Assembly: GCA_949128115.1 (NCBI GenBank)
Contig: OX421962.1
Coordinates: forward strand, 104,128,836-104,192,835
Direction: 5' to 3'
DNA: 64,000 bases
From: Anaspis maculata
Taxonomy: Eukaryota; Arthropoda; Insecta; Coleoptera; Scraptiidae
A program made the translations under genes and the position numbers. Under the pieces are notes generated by a model. That model saw only the letters and a list, made by a program, of their open reading frames with translations, was not told where the DNA came from and did not search any database. Positions within the stretch are counted from its first letter, which is position 1, and each line of letters starts with the position of its first letter. Below are positions 22,250 through 35,368 of the stretch, piece after piece.

Positions 22250-22740
22250 GGAAACACGTGTTGCTTCAAATTAGCGCCTGAGACACGGTCTATCAGACGC
22301 TGCCACGTAGCTGGAGCTCCATAAGACCAAAGGGGAGACGTTCAAACTGAAAGAGACCAGACCGGGCACAGTGAAAGCAATCACGGGACAAGATTTATCT
22401 CCAACTGGGACCTGCCAGTAGGCACTCTTGATATTAAGAAAAGATGGGTACCGCACCTCCCCTAAGCAATCTAGAATGGCAGAGATGAATAGAGACGGAT
22501 AAGCGTCTTTCGGTTACAGCGTTTATATTTTGTTAATAGACGGAAAACCGATGCGAGCCATTCGGTTTCTTCACTTTTACAGTTGGAGACGCCCAAAATG
22601 AGGTTGATGGTTCCAAGACACCAGTTCCAGCATCTGGTCTCCAAGCTTCCGCGCACGCGCTTCTGGAGTGCTGTCAAGATGGGGTAATGACGTTGTTTTA
22701 TACATATACCGTTCCCGGTTTCGGGGTGTTCCATAAGTGC
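22250..22740 (-). pseudogene. Ty3/gypsy reverse transcriptase relic (palm/fingers)
   Basis: The minus strand reads SEETEWLASVFRLL, a broken INAVTER-like stretch, then YPSFLNIKSAYWQVPV and AFTVPGL. This corresponds to the fingers and the first catalytic motif, in which Asp is replaced by Asn in the LNIKSAYWQ segment. The YxDD part is lost. Together with the two preceding entries this is one decayed pol, about 1.6 kb. LTRs for it were not identified. Confidence 0.85.
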
Positions 22741-23693
22741 CGTACAGTCAAAAACCGGCCCAGGATCCGAAAAGATCTCCTTCGATCAAGAAAAAAGACA
22801 ACCGACTCTGCTGTTCCGTGGATATTCACCTTATTAGGATTAAACGCCAAAAACGGCTTGAAATCGGTCGGCCGATCGGCTGATATTTGAATGATGTCAT
22901 TACCATCTCACATCGAACGGTTTTGGCGTGCAAATGCCATAAGCACTGTCAAAATGCCAAATTAAGAGCTCGAACTGACCAAAACCCAACTATACCGTTT
23001 GCTTACCGGCCTCCGAGACGGGTCGTTTCGGTGACAGCTGATCGACGATTTTTGACAGCTGACAGTTCCAATAATCAGTTTTTCAGAGACCAAGATTTCA
23101 GTAGACCAAAACGAACATCGGAACATACCTTTAGTTCCAGTTCCAATGGGTACGTCACACTGACATGAGTACGACAGAATGTCGTCACCGTAGTGTATAT
23201 AAACAAAACATTTTCCTGGAAGTCAACTTATGACCTTGTCTAAACCCAAATTAGCTCACATTATACCATAGAAATCGCATTAGAACTACACATGCTCGAT
23301 TCATATGCCGTACACGTGTGAGTGTGGGTAGGCAAATACCTCATCAGACCAGTACTATTACAACAACATTGACTTTTCTCCTCCCTATATCCAACACCAC
23401 CACCACCACCACCACCACCACAGCACCTATCCTTTTAAACTGTACAAATACGCATGATTTACAATAATGATTGAATAAACACCCCACGGTCCCTGCATAA
23501 ACGCGCTCGTGATTTAATTGTTAGAGTACATTCTACGGGGAGTTTGCATACAATTATGGAAATAAATTGTACTACGGTGTGTGTATTTTGACAATTTGCA
23601 CTCCGTAAATTCAAGTGTGTGTGTGTGCTGCTTTGGTTAAGCAACAAGTTGACGTTCATGACGTCTGCGTACCAAGTTCATGACAAGTGGAAA
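22741..23693. other. Unassigned; ACC-repeat at 23391-23421
   Basis: A CCA/ACC trinucleotide microsatellite occurs near 23400. The part up to about 22870 may be leftover protease-RT leader of the gypsy relic, but no motif confirms it. Nothing else was recognised. Confidence 0.4.
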
Positions 23694-25007
23694 AGTGGTC
23701 GCGTTCATGTCGAGTCAATGATTATTATCGCAATCACGCGATTGATTGGTGAACATTCAAATTTTCAGCGGGAGCAACCAATCGAGTTCGACAAATTTGA
23801 ATTTTGACGAATCGCGTTATTGCGGTACGTGATCATTAGGCGAGCGGCCGTTAGCGAAAAACGTGCATTTTAAGGGGTTGAGTGACCACGGGCGTACAAC
23901 AACGATTTTTGATTTTCAATAGTAAGTACTAGATGGGGGTGTGCCGCTTGTGAATTTTTTTCGAAATCGCCCCATGGGAACTCTCGTCAGGGCCCCATTT
24001 CCATCTTTTTCTCAAAGTCATTTTTTCTTCATTTTTTGCATTCGGCAGCTCATAACTCAGCGACTATTGATGATAAAGCAAAGATTCTTTCACCAATACA
24101 ATGTCTGGATATTACTAATACCCTCCATATTACTTTTGTGTTGCATTTCGTGATAATAACCTTCCTGGACCATAAAAACATGAGAGGTGCAGAAATACGT
24201 CACAAGAACTTTGATATGCGGAAAGCTATATCAATTTCTCAAAATATGTGCACATATATGCGAGAACATATGTAGAGAATACTCCAAAGATGTTTTTGGG
24301 AGAAGGGCGTTGCAGCAGGATTCTTGGTTTTAGAATTATGATTTTTTCAAAATCCGACACTGATATATGCGAGCGGCCGAGCGGCCAAATTGGCGCGAAA
24401 CGAGGATTTTCATCAATGTCATTGAAAAAACATCACAGTATGAGCCACAACAGCGATCTTTTTTGTGCTTCACCTAGTAGTAGGTAGCTCAAGATTCGAC
24501 TAGACTTCAACCAAAGGTTCAACCTGAACTACCGTTTCCGTTAAACCGTTCTAAGGAGTCGTCTACTCCACTGCAACATTTTGGAATAAAAACTTGTATT
24601 GCAGTGATTTCTGTATGGATTTTATGTAAACCTCAGCTTTCGATTATTATTCTATTGTGTACCTATTTCAACATGGTGACCTCTCTTCCGAATGCTGGCC
24701 GTACTTGTCAAATAAAATGGCTAGACACTACACACAAAGGTCAATAACAGCTTCAAAGCTTCATAATAGATCGCCTTGAATCGAGAAATAATGATCAAAA
24801 CTTCTATGCACCTATACTATAAGAAACTCAAGCCCGAAGACGTTTTTGCCGACATGATGGATGAGGAGATTACTAATTACCATTCGCCAAGGTGGATTAA
24901 ATGTTCAGAAAATTGTCTCGAAGTCCTATTTCATCGGTGAGCGCTGGCTTTGTCAAAAAATCAAAATGATGTCGATTTAAAAAAAGTCTCAAGTTATCCG
25001 ACCACAT

Positions 25008-25160
25008 CCGTTCCATTTACAACACTTTGTGTCGGTTTGTGTCAACTGAAGTCGGCTTGTGTTAGCTTGTGTCGATAACACACAGCAACACAAATCAAAT
25101 GGAACGCATTTGTGCCGATTTGTGTCGACACAAGTCGACTTGTGTCGGTAAATGGAAAGC
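25008..25160. repeat. Small TIR patch of TTGTGTCGR-like units
   Basis: TTCCATTTAC (25012) and GTAAATGGAA (25147) enclose about ten copies of an 8-10-base TTGTGTCGR-like word in both orientations. It could be a miniature element or a simple repeat. Confidence 0.5.
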
Positions 25161-25789
25161 GTACAATAACAGCCGCAAAATCCAAATTGTTTTGGAGCGA
25201 GTGAAGTCGTGCCTGGCCAGGCTCTTTGTCTGAGATAGGTACATACAACGACTGTGTGTTTGGTGGATGGCTGAAATGCCTCAAAATAATTATTACTAAA
25301 AAGCGTTGCAGACATTTGACGACACTGTCTTGGAAAAATAACAAGGTTTCTTAATGCCAGCTATAAGTTCACTTAATTTTGGATCGGAACGACGAAGACG
25401 ATTCGCGACATAAAATTCGCAAGTTTCTAGAACAAATACGCTGCTATGCTACCAAAAAAAAAGCAGGTCTATGAAATCCAGAGGATTCAGTCAACACCAA
25501 ACTGGAGATTACTTTTTGTCGTGAGAAAGAACAAGAGCGATTCGTGTGACTTCTTGTCTCAATGAATAGAGTAGGATAATGCGCCAATCATGCGCCAAAA
25601 ACAGTTAGCAGACATCTCGGCAGATATGGAAAACAAATGAATCAATTATTTTGGCTGTTGGTTACAACAAAAGAACTCTTACAAAAACAATCAAGGTTCC
25701 TGGTTCAGGTACAAATGAAACGGAATCGTGTTCCGACGCCGGTGAATGCTTTCCTCCACTATACCGGAATTTTTTCCGAACTTTTCCCT

Positions 25790-26031
25790 GTGTAATGTGT
25801 ATTCCAACACATGGTAGAAATTTTCAACGACCACCAACATCGCATGGGGTCGCATCATCGTTCGTAGTTCACGTGCTATGCGACACACATTTGCATTTAG
25901 CAAGACATTTTAACTAAATCGAGAAGCTTTTTCTCGAGACAAAAATCCGATCGTCCTCGGCGAAGATAGAACCCGCGACCTCTGGCATAGCAGTCGAACG
26001 TGCTGACCACCACACCACAAGCTCCTCACAT
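25790..26031 (-). repeat. tRNA-derived SINE (family 2) inside E2
   Basis: The minus strand reads CTTGTGGTGTGGTGGTCAGC near the start (A-box-like). A Pol III B-box-like GCGGGTTCTATCTT follows, then the body shared with 18070-18262 (TCGCATAGCACGTGAA, GTTGGTGGTCG). It was inserted into E2 after that element was in place. Duplications were not resolved. Confidence 0.7.
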
Positions 26032-27727
26032 CGGATTTTTGTTGAATCGCCCGACACCGACGTTCTTGTGCTCTTACTGATGTATTGCCAAACAATGTGC
26101 AATAGACCTAGTTTGTGGGTAGAAACACTCCACTTCTGCCACCTTGGAGTAAACTTTTGGGAAGCTTTGCAGGATTGCAGGTCGTTTTATCCTTCAACAG
26201 AGTGCAATACAGTGTCAGCAATGTATGGCGTGGGCAAGAAATAAGCCTTTCAAGCGACAAGGAGAATAGAAATATCTGTTGGATCTGTCACCTCACTTCT
26301 TAGCGTCCTATCACTCCTATCATCACCCAACACATATCAATGATCGATAAAGTTTTGGAAGCAAGAAAATTTATCGTTTTTGTCTAAGATGCAAGCAGAA
26401 AACATGCCACCGATCATGGATCCGTAAATGATCTCCCGGCACAATTGGCTGTAAATAGCGGAAACAACCTTGACAGAGTGCCACTCTCGGAACCTGCATT
26501 AAATTTAAGCAACATGTGGCATATGAGCTTCATGACAAGCACAATCATGCATGAAGGACTCGATGAAGGAAAAGCTTCGTCACCCGAAAGTAGTATGGAA
26601 CCCTCCTAACCAGTGAAAAACTGCGATTAGATGATCAAAATTTCAAAGGTCAAACCAGCATAGAGTTGGAGTTTCTTCAGAATTGATTATCTTTGCAATT
26701 TCCATGGGAAGAAACCTTGTAAAGCCATCTCCCTTTGCCCATGCGAGGCAATTGGAATGTTATGCTCTGAAGTCTGCGGTCCTGTGCTGCTCGTAATTTA
26801 TGTAGGTAATAATAATAATCATTAAAAAGACACAAAGTGTGATAGGGGTGCCTACCTATGGAAGGTTATGAAGAGGTAGAAGGTAACTGACATTGAGTCT
26901 CAAAAAGGAATCGAAGTTCATACATAAAAAATCCACATCAAAATCACTGCAATACAAGTTTTTGTTCCAAAATGTTGCAGTGGAGTAGACGACTCCTTAG
27001 AACGGTTTAACGGAAACGGTAGTTCAGGTTGACCCTTTGGTTGAAGTCTAGTTGAACCTTGAGCTACCTACTACTAGGTGAAGCCCAAAAAAGACCGCTG
27101 TTGTGGCTCATACTGTGATGTTTTTTCAACGATATTGATGAAAATCCACGTTTCGCGCCAATTTGGCCGCTCGGCCGCTCGCATATATCAGTGTCGGATT
27201 TTGAAAAAATCATAATTCAAAAACCAAGAATCCTGCTGCAACGCCCTTTTCCCAAAAACATCTTTGGAGTATTCTCTACATATGTTCTCGCATATATGTG
27301 CACATATTTTGAGAAATTGCAGCATTCCGCATATCAAAGTTCTTGTGACGTGTTTCTGCACCTCTTATGTTTTTATCGTCCTGGAAGGTTATTATCACGG
27401 AATGCAACACAAAAGTGATGTGGAGGGTATTAGTTATATCCAGACATCGTATTGGTGAAAGAATCTTCGCTTTATCATCAATAGTCGCTGAGTTATGAGC
27501 TGCTGAATGCAAAAAATGAAGAAAAGATGACTTTGAAAAAAAGATGGAAATGGGGCCCTGACGAGAGTTCCCATGGGGCGATTTCGAAAAAAATTCACAA
27601 GCGGCACACCCCCATCTAGTACTTACTATTGAAAATTAAAAATCGTTGTTGTACGCCCGTGGTCACTATAGCTCGAAAAATAGGGAACGGCCGCTCGCCT
27701 ACATTACTTGACATAAACGCGACCACT

Positions 27728-30700
27728 GTGACCAACTTGCCGTCAACAGTATATCATCAAGAAGAAGCGCATCGCTGTGACAATCGATGATTTTGTGCCA
27801 TGTTACGGCTACGAACGTTGTTATGGACGCGATTGATTTTTCATTAAGGCGCTTTTTTCCTCAAGTTTTTTCTGCTCCAGGAGCATTTGCATTTCGATTA
27901 ATATAACATTAAGCGGGTCAACCTTTTTAAATTCATTTGTTCTTGTTAACGCGAGACAGATCGATGAGTGCATGGCACAGATGTACATAACCGGAGTAGG
28001 GCAGGGTAATAATTGCTGAGGGTAGGTGGGTGTGTGTGTGTTGAAAAACGCATGTGACTTGATGAAAACTTGGAGTATCTTCACACGTTCCGTTTTTCTC
28101 ACATTAATAGGAGTTTGTGATATAAAAACGTGTCGCCGGTACTATTTCCACGTGGTCTTTTCATGGCATCACGCCAGATGTCACTTCTCACGCTTCCATA
28201 ATTCAAACAGCAGCATATTATCGCCGCGATGCTAGATGGGATGGCAAGTGGTATGTGTATAGCGCAGTAAAAGGCCGCTGTATTCCGTCTCATTTGATAT
28301 AACTATAATTGAAAATATCCATTTTTCATGGGATAAAATATCTATAATACAGCGCACGATATAGTATATAGTAATACAGCGTGAAGTATGTCCATAGAAC
28401 GAACTGCTGCATTTTCTTGATGTTGAAGGTCTTTCTTCTGAAGGCTAGCTATGGCTTCCTGAGATTTCTTGAATTGGTTAATGGTCGCTCTATGAAAATA
28501 CTGTCGGGATTTGCATAACGGCGCACCCGGCATGTTTCGGTTTAACCGACTCAACGGCGTACCCGGTAAGCGCAGCGCCTCCTAGATGCTCCTTCTAGCT
28601 CCAGCCAGCCCCTTCTATCGCAAATGAACTTTGAAACGGTAAATTTCCGTGAAAACTGCAGAGTTGCAAAAACACATGTGCACTTCCGGCGCAATGGCAT
28701 TTCCTGCATAGGACATCAACCTTGATGGAGAATCATCATGAAAAGTGATGACGATAGGTAGTCGATAAAAAGGCTTGTGTGACTGTATGTACGTGTGGAT
28801 CATACATTCATACTGTATGTTGGATTTTTATGGTGAATGAGCAGCACCTTCTTCAAAAATTTGCAGGGACCGCGATAAGAGGTCTCGTGTCGTTTAATAA
28901 ACAATTTTGCCTTGTCTGCAGTAGGGTAACTTTTATACAGTCTAATGGTTGAAGCTATATTCTTAGATTACAGTCGAGCAGTGAGATGAACAATCCATTT
29001 CTACAGATTCTAGGGGGTTTATCTTGATCAATCATCTAGAATCCGCCGAAAAAGAAATTCCATAATCATATAGATTAGCCTAATTATCTATTCTAAAACC
29101 AGCGGCAGGACTTTTCACTTTCTTTTTCTATTCGATTTTTTTTTTGTTATTTTGATAAATCAAAGCCACTGACACGACGACACACGGGAAACTCCTCTAC
29201 TGTTCAATTATTCACGACGGCGTATCCCTGAGTGGCGAGGACAGTAATTGCTGTGCTCGTACAAACCGGAGTTAATTTCTGGTTAAATGAACTTTGGCTT
29301 GTATGTTAAAAAGAAATTGTGTCCCGCACATAACGTGTGACATTCCCCCTTTCCCATTCCCACCTCTAACATTGTGGCCGCAAGGTTCATTTCGTTAATA
29401 ATTTAAGGCATCGTATAATCAAGGACCACGGCGCGCACCCGCCTGGTTTATAATTCATCGGAGTTTATGTGTGTATGTTGGGTATCTTTAATTGCTAAAC
29501 TTTAAAGCTCTGTCTGCAATGGCGGGGCTTGATATGTACCATTAAAACTACAGGAATTAGTAGTACGTGGAGATCAGCACGATTGATAAATCGTTGACAT
29601 GTACGTCTTATGCAAATTGACAGGTGACAGCGTCACGCGCGCCAACGTCACCGACAAAAACTCCCCGGGACGTTCGTGACCCTTATTAACACAAAATCGC
29701 ATGTTCTTCTACCATGTGTGTTGTGTGTATGTGTGTAAATAGCGGTAGTAATAAAGGACGTGGGATGTAGGCGAATGTCACAGGTTATGATGTTATGTTT
29801 TGTTATGACAATAAAACGATTTTCCATCATCACAATTTGCATCAATAAGGAATAAACAAAGAGCGTGCATACGGACACGGAAAATTGAAATCAACGATAG
29901 GAAAATTACGCTATAAAAATGTGGTGTTATCAATTCAAACAGATTACTTCTAACGGTCGGTAATTTTCGAAACGCCAAAAGAAACAAAAAATCCGAAAAC
30001 AAATCAATTTTTCAATGAGGCGTCATGAAAACACAAAAAGCTTACTCAATGAGCATTGCATGGCATGCAACTTGTTGGATGCGTTGTTCAAACTTGATTT
30101 TCATTTCTCCCTGTGTGTACACTACAATTTTTGTAATTCAAACAAGCTTCAAGTTGCTAAATAACAATGAGTTATTTGCCTTGAACACCGTCAGGTTATT
30201 CAACCTCAAAGTTTGGTGTTGGTGTGATAATCCAAATTCTTTTGAGAAATCAATATTAGCAGAGCGAGGACTGGAGCACGGATGCACATTATGCAAATTG
30301 GTAAACAATAAAACAGCTTCATTAGGCGCGATAAAACGATGTGATAATGAAATTACCCTTGGTGGAAAAGTAAAATGGGTAAAGCATGTTGTGGCTGTTA
30401 TTAAGGGCTGTATTATCAGCAGGCCAAAATTATTTTGAGGATTTCTCCCTCAAAAATGGAGATGAAAACTCTTTTTTTTATACGGTGTATTGAAAAACTT
30501 AATACGTGCAGAGCGTTTTTTGAATTATGTGAGAAAAAATATTCTTCTCTTTTTTGTTGACAACTTTTTCTCAAAAAAACGGCTCTGTATTCAAATTTCT
30601 ACGTCTCAAAATTATAAAACAGATGATAATTTTTTCGTTTGTCAAAGAATGTCCCAGCAATCCTTTAGAAACTTTTTTAGTGTTATAAGGCTATTGGGCT

Positions 30701-31975
30701 TCTAAAAACAAATGTAGGGTAATCCAAACGGAAACAAGGTGGACAAACATCTAATGGAATCCCATCAAAATCTCTATATCTCTTTATCTTTATTTTTGAG
30801 GGAGAAATATTGACATCCTGCGTATACAGCCTTAAGAACCTAGTTTTTGTGGTCACCTACAAATTGTTGAAAGAGTGGTAAAAAGTGCCTCGAGAGGACA
30901 CTTTTGTTCTTGATTGCTAAATATTGCACTTCATTACGTACCAGCAATGAGATCTAAATCGATTTTTCTTGAAAACCGTGCATTTCATGGAAATTCAACA
31001 AGAGCAATATGTGAAATTTCATAGTGTTACGTTAAACTTTGAAAAACTGACAAAAAAGTTGGAGGGGATTTTAAGCTCCCCCCCCCTCAATCAATTCGAT
31101 ACCACCGGGGTGGAATTTTGAAACGATCTAATCTTATCTTGTGAAGCATAAAAACCTAAGTGACTGTAAAAGATTCTGTCTTTTACCTCGAACGGTTTCC
31201 GAAATAAACTATGAAAACTACAGTTGAAAGTCAACTTTGGACGCCTGTATCTCTCTCTTAGGAAGCATTTTGGTGTAATGTTGAATTTGTTTAAATCGAC
31301 TAATTTTGTTAGGAATATGAGGTTCCTTTTGTGTACCTACTTATCTCTGGGACACCTGTATATGGCAGACCCCGTAATTAGTGCACTGCACTTACAGGTT
31401 TTCATTGTAAAAGACATCAATTTTTTAGATGAGGGATCCAGGAATGAGAGAGCCCTGTCAAGCACAAATCAGGAATCACAAAAAACTCATCAGATAAAAG
31501 AACCGATTTTCCAATAAAATATTGCCGTGTGAACGCAGTAAAAACCATGACTCTGCTAACGGATATTTTATTACTAAAATCATGATTGATTACTTATTCA
31601 ATAATAGCATTGTTGTAAAGAAATGCACCTGAAAGCATGCATTACTATCCCACTTACATTACGTAAAAATATATGCAGTGGTTGAAAAAAAAATCATAAT
31701 ACTTTTCACCTCGATTTCCTACTCCGCGATTTCCCCCTGGCTGAACAATTTTTTTCTTTTAACCGCAACTCACCTCGACTTGGAACACATCTTGTTCAAT
31801 GACACAACTGAATTGGTTGAATGTATCAGCGGTTAAAGAATAACTCTAATAATCATGATTGTGAACAGATAAGATTAGGCACAGTCATGAGAATTACGAT
31901 GTCGAATTTATTTGAACTTGTATTCCAGAAGTGAGCTGGCATTTCCGCGTGCGACAAGCCAAGTGTTGGACTTGA
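27728..31975. other. Non-coding; small TIR pair at 30440 and 30811
   Basis: No domain is recognisable in the longest frames, including a 137-codon plus-strand frame at 30025-30438. ATTTCTCCCTCAAAAAT at 30440 and its reverse complement ending at 30811 enclose about 370 bp, perhaps a miniature element, but no duplication flanks them. A C-run of eight near 31080 may cause assembly noise. Confidence 0.4.
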
Positions 31976-32214
31976 ACATAACCTCAAAATAACTGTCACT
32001 ACTCACTAGCGTCACGAAATGCACAATTTCCAGCTCGATCGATCCGTCATTCAAACATAATTTTTCCTTCAGGCTTCAGGTAATAAATTCCAGCAAGTTG
32101 GCAACGTGTCACACGTCTAACAAGTCACGTGTTTGACATAACCTCAAAAATATAACTGTCACTATGACTGTCACGAACGTCATAAATTGCACAATTTCCC
32201 GCTCGATTGATCCC
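31976..32214. repeat. Diverged tandem duplication, about 162-bp period
   Basis: CATAACCTCAAAATAACTG... CGATCGATCC (31976-32043) recurs at 32138-32214 with small changes, both followed by unique DNA. Non-coding. Confidence 0.7.
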
Positions 32215-33303
32215 CGCCCGGCCACCCCCCCCACGTGAGGCAATTTCGTAATATTTAATATTTACATGAAAATCAATGACAAGTCGTCTAGACACTGCCG
32301 GGCTAGATTCATGTGGAGCAGCACAACAAATCTCTTTATAAAATTCTATTATTGTAATGCGGGAGCTGGAGTTGAGGAGAGAAAGGGAAAAACGGAACAA
32401 TGAACAATATTACCGCAAACGTAGGTGGTGGTGTGTAGCATTTTCATTATTTACACGAACACATGTTGTAAATTATCGCGTATTTTTGGGACGCCGACTG
32501 ATGGGTACATCGTCAGTGCCAAAAAAGTAATTCGATTCGGGTTTTAATTCATTTTTTCGCCCGCGCCCCGCGCTAGATATGTACCAATCACATTAATGAC
32601 AACACGCATTCGCCCGTTTATTGGATTAATTGAAGATCTTTAACGAAAAGCGAACAGAGTGGGGTGGGTGGGGTGATGAGCTTCGATTCAATGTCAACCA
32701 ACGGTGAGCCAGTATAGAGAGATGGATATACAACGCGAGTTTCCATTACCATCATCAAATCATCAATGTTTCACCATCGAGCAGCGAATCCATCGATACC
32801 ATCAGTGCACAACCATGAACTTATTCAAGCTCGATTCATAATGTGGAATTCTCAATGGGTTTCAAACACTTATTGGTGTTTGGATAAGGATGTCGTTATG
32901 AAAATGCAATGAACAAATGTGCAAAGCGCATTTATTGGAATGGTTCAGAAGAATAGCAATTTATTAACACAATACAGTGTAAGAAAATGAGCCAGGCTGG
33001 TGCAATTACACAGGAATTTCATTTCAAAACGCCCCACCTCCAATTTTTCCTCTAAAAAATTTTTACCCCAAAAAATCCGAATCTTGCTCCATCATTTGTG
33101 ACTACCCTTCCAAAAATTTCGGTATATTTCGGAACAGAGGTCGGGTAATACATCATTCTGAAGGCCTTCTGAATCTCTTCATTTTAATGCAAAAAGAAAT
33201 CAAATCGAATCACCCGTATTCACGGTCACGGTCAAACGCAGGGTACTACCCTTGAAAAAATTCCAACGGGAATGGGATCGAGTGAGAAACCATTTTTAAG
33301 GCC
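32215..33303. other. Unassigned sequence
   Basis: Nothing coding or repetitive could be supported on either strand. Confidence 0.4.
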
Positions 33304-34652
33304 TTTTAGTCCGGTGGTTAAGCGCCAAAAAAAGCTCGAACTATGCATTTTGAGCTTAAGCAATGCGCTTTTGGGGTTCGATTGGGGATCCCCATACCTT
33401 AATTTCAAGAGTTGGAGACATCGGTGCACTCGATGCGGAGGGGGTCTGGGGGGCCCTTGAAAGTTGAAGGTGCGAGGCTTCCCACCAAATCACCATACCA
33501 CCACGAAATTCCCACTTGAATTTCATTAAACGACTCTAACCTACACATTGACAATAGCCCAGGCATTTTAGGTCTAAAATCGACAAAACCTGGAAATAAT
33601 TCGCCCACGGCTGAATTTTTGCACATTAACAGCTTGGACCTAGTACAACAACATATCAAAATACCCAAACTTTCCCGTGTCCGCGTCCTTGATTTTTAGG
33701 TCCTCAAGCTCTTGAAGTTGCATCGCTGAGCTCAAACCCATGCCGTAATATTAATCTTGAACCGATCAAACTCAGACTGGGCTTGAATTGAAGAGAATAG
33801 ATCAAACAATGATTTTCTGCAGCGAGTGGCCCACATCCGGTACGCGGCGAACCGGCAAACCCGCGAAATTCAAAATTAACGCTGTTTTTCGCGACGACTC
33901 TTTACAGAATTTTCGCTTTGTATCGTGCACCAAAAATAAACAGTGGCAAACCATAGGTCAATGCATTCAAATATTTTTCAGCTTTCCAAGCGTATATTTA
34001 TGGTACCTGTGGAAGCACCGATTGCAAATAGACAGGCCCCAGACTGAACGCAAGTTAGGGTGAGGCGAGCTCTGAGTTGCACTATACCTAATTATGCGAG
34101 CGCCATAATTGTGATCGTGGGTGACTACTAGGTGTCCACATCAATATTACTGTGATTATGAGCTGTCTTGGGCTACATATTATAAAGCTTCTATAGGATT
34201 ATACCGCAGTGACAGTATCACAAGCAGAATTTTTGAGCAATGTCCACAATAAGGTTCGTCTCATAAAAATGCTGACACAACACAATTTCGAAGAGCCCAG
34301 CGTGGTCGTACATCAAGCCTTTGACGATGCAGACTTCCTCATTGTCACTAATGCAGTGGAGGAACTAATATGTGGGCAGTAGGTTGTCGTCATCGAAAAC
34401 GACACTGACGTATTAGAGATGATGATTACCCGGATATGGAAAGCGAGCAGTGCGTAGATACAATCATGTTGCACCCAGTACAAGCAAGAATTCTGGCAAG
34501 TTGTACGATATTTAGGGGATTGGGGAAGAAGAGCTATGTGATCTTGAAGATGCCTTGTTGCTTGCTTATACTGTGACCGGAAGGGGACGGGAGGGGGGAA
34601 CTTACGCGATGTTTGGAGAAAGCAAAAAGAACGCCTGAGTAAAAGTTGCCCC

Positions 34653-35368
34653 CAGGGCCGGCAACTTTGGATTTGAACGTGTGGTGCTGACTATTGAATA
34701 TTTCAGAAAAAAGGACTGAGAGGGGGGTATCAGCGTCGCAGGCGATTTTTTTTTAAGTTTAGAAGTCTGAACTTGAAGAAAAAAACTATTCAGGCGCACG
34801 TCAATCACGTCATATTTGAATAAAATATACTATAGGTACAGGCTGGCCCAAAATAAAGTAGCCAAACGCATATGGGAGATAGCCCGGAAGAAATTAGAGG
34901 CCCCTACAATCCCTACATATTTTTTTCGAAAATCGAATTTCTTTTTATTTAACTTTTTATTAGTTCTACTACTGGTTGGAATCAAGTAAAATTGTGCCAA
35001 TAAGTGGGGAACCATTCTAAACAAGTCTCTGGCTATTTTCAGCCAAATACTTCGACCCGTTCATAAATTATTCATGAAAACCCAATAAAAATATTGAGCT
35101 CTCGCAAAAAATAATATAGAGGTCGTTCAGTGTCTTCTGGCCTTCCATAGGCCGTTGGCTACTTTATTCTGGGAAACCTGTATGATATAGGGGTAATAAT
35201 ACATAAATAAAACTTTTAAAGTTCAACAAAAATTCTCGAAATTGGTAAATTGGAGTGCTATGGCGCTAATTTCAATTTTTTCTTTTTCAACATGTGGTGC
35301 TCAGCACCACCTCCTCGGATTACGTGTGGTGCTCGAGCACGTCAGCACCACTATTGTTGCCGGCCCTG
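34653..35368. mobile_element. hAT-type miniature element in the E3 gene
   Basis: The ends are CAGGGCCGGCAAC and GTTGCCGGCCCTG, with a perfect 8-bp duplication GTTGCCCC (34645-34652, 35369-35376). Both the 8-bp duplication and the CAGGG-type terminus are hallmarks of hAT elements. No transposase is present. Just inside the right end is a GTGGTGCTCAGCACCAC palindrome. Confidence 0.9.
34839..35180. mobile_element. TA-flanked miniature element nested in the hAT
   Basis: CAGGCTGGCCCAAAATAAAG at the left and CTTTATTCTGGGAAACCTG at the right are imperfect inverted repeats. TA borders them (34837-34838, 35181-35182). This fits mariner-type target use and it is the fourth layer of nesting here. Confidence 0.75.

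Larger units (their letters stand above)
24791..26787 (+). pseudogene. Broken gene in E2, same family as the gene in E3
   Basis: Pieces lie in one direction. First is a 49-residue open stretch from Met at 24791, which contains KLKPEDVFADMMDEE and ends next to a GTGAGC donor-like site. It has no clear match in E3. At 26173-26244 the text reads TECNTVSAMYGVGKK, then a stop. At 26340-26609, after one internal stop, ARKFIVFV and VPLSEPALNLSNMWHMSF appear, the latter in the place of the LPPT segment of the E3 gene. At 26709-26787, CPCEAIGMLCSEVCGP matches the cysteine-rich tail type of E3. The order is the same as in E3. Stops and frameshifts make it non-functional. That it is a transposase, and its family name, are inferences. 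Confidence 0.55.
23837..27701. mobile_element. E2: TAG...CTA long-TIR DNA transposon relic
   Basis: The ends are TAGGCGAGCGGCCGTT and AACGGCCGCTCGCCTA, with CAT on both sides (23834-23836, 27702-27704). The terminal inverted repeats are about 780 bp each (to about 24625, and from about 26925). They match closely, including blocks around GGGGGTGTGCCGCTTGTG and GGAGTCGTCTACTCCAC. The 2.3-kb interior holds a broken gene on the plus strand (24791-26787) and a SINE inserted in reverse. Size, ends and cargo parallel E3. The frames of about 80 codons that recur on both arms are TIR-derived. Confidence 0.85.
23694..27727. mobile_element. Small IR element, split by E2
   Basis: AGTGGTCGCGTTCATGTC at 23694 and GACATAAACGCGACCACT ending at 27727 are inverted copies. 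Removing E2 (23837-27701) and one CAT brings them about 165 bp apart, the size of a miniature element. E2 therefore appears to have landed inside an older miniature inverted-repeat sequence. The terminal match is about 18 bp with two mismatches. Confidence 0.5.

Noticed and set aside
30025..30438. 137-codon plus-strand frame
   Set aside because: No domain; ends at a small TIR motif rather than an exon border.
33788..34063. 91-codon frame with PTSG and GKPAKF as a gene
   Set aside because: The same text recurs in the inverted TIR copies of E3, so it is repeat-derived. Selection for coding is not shown.
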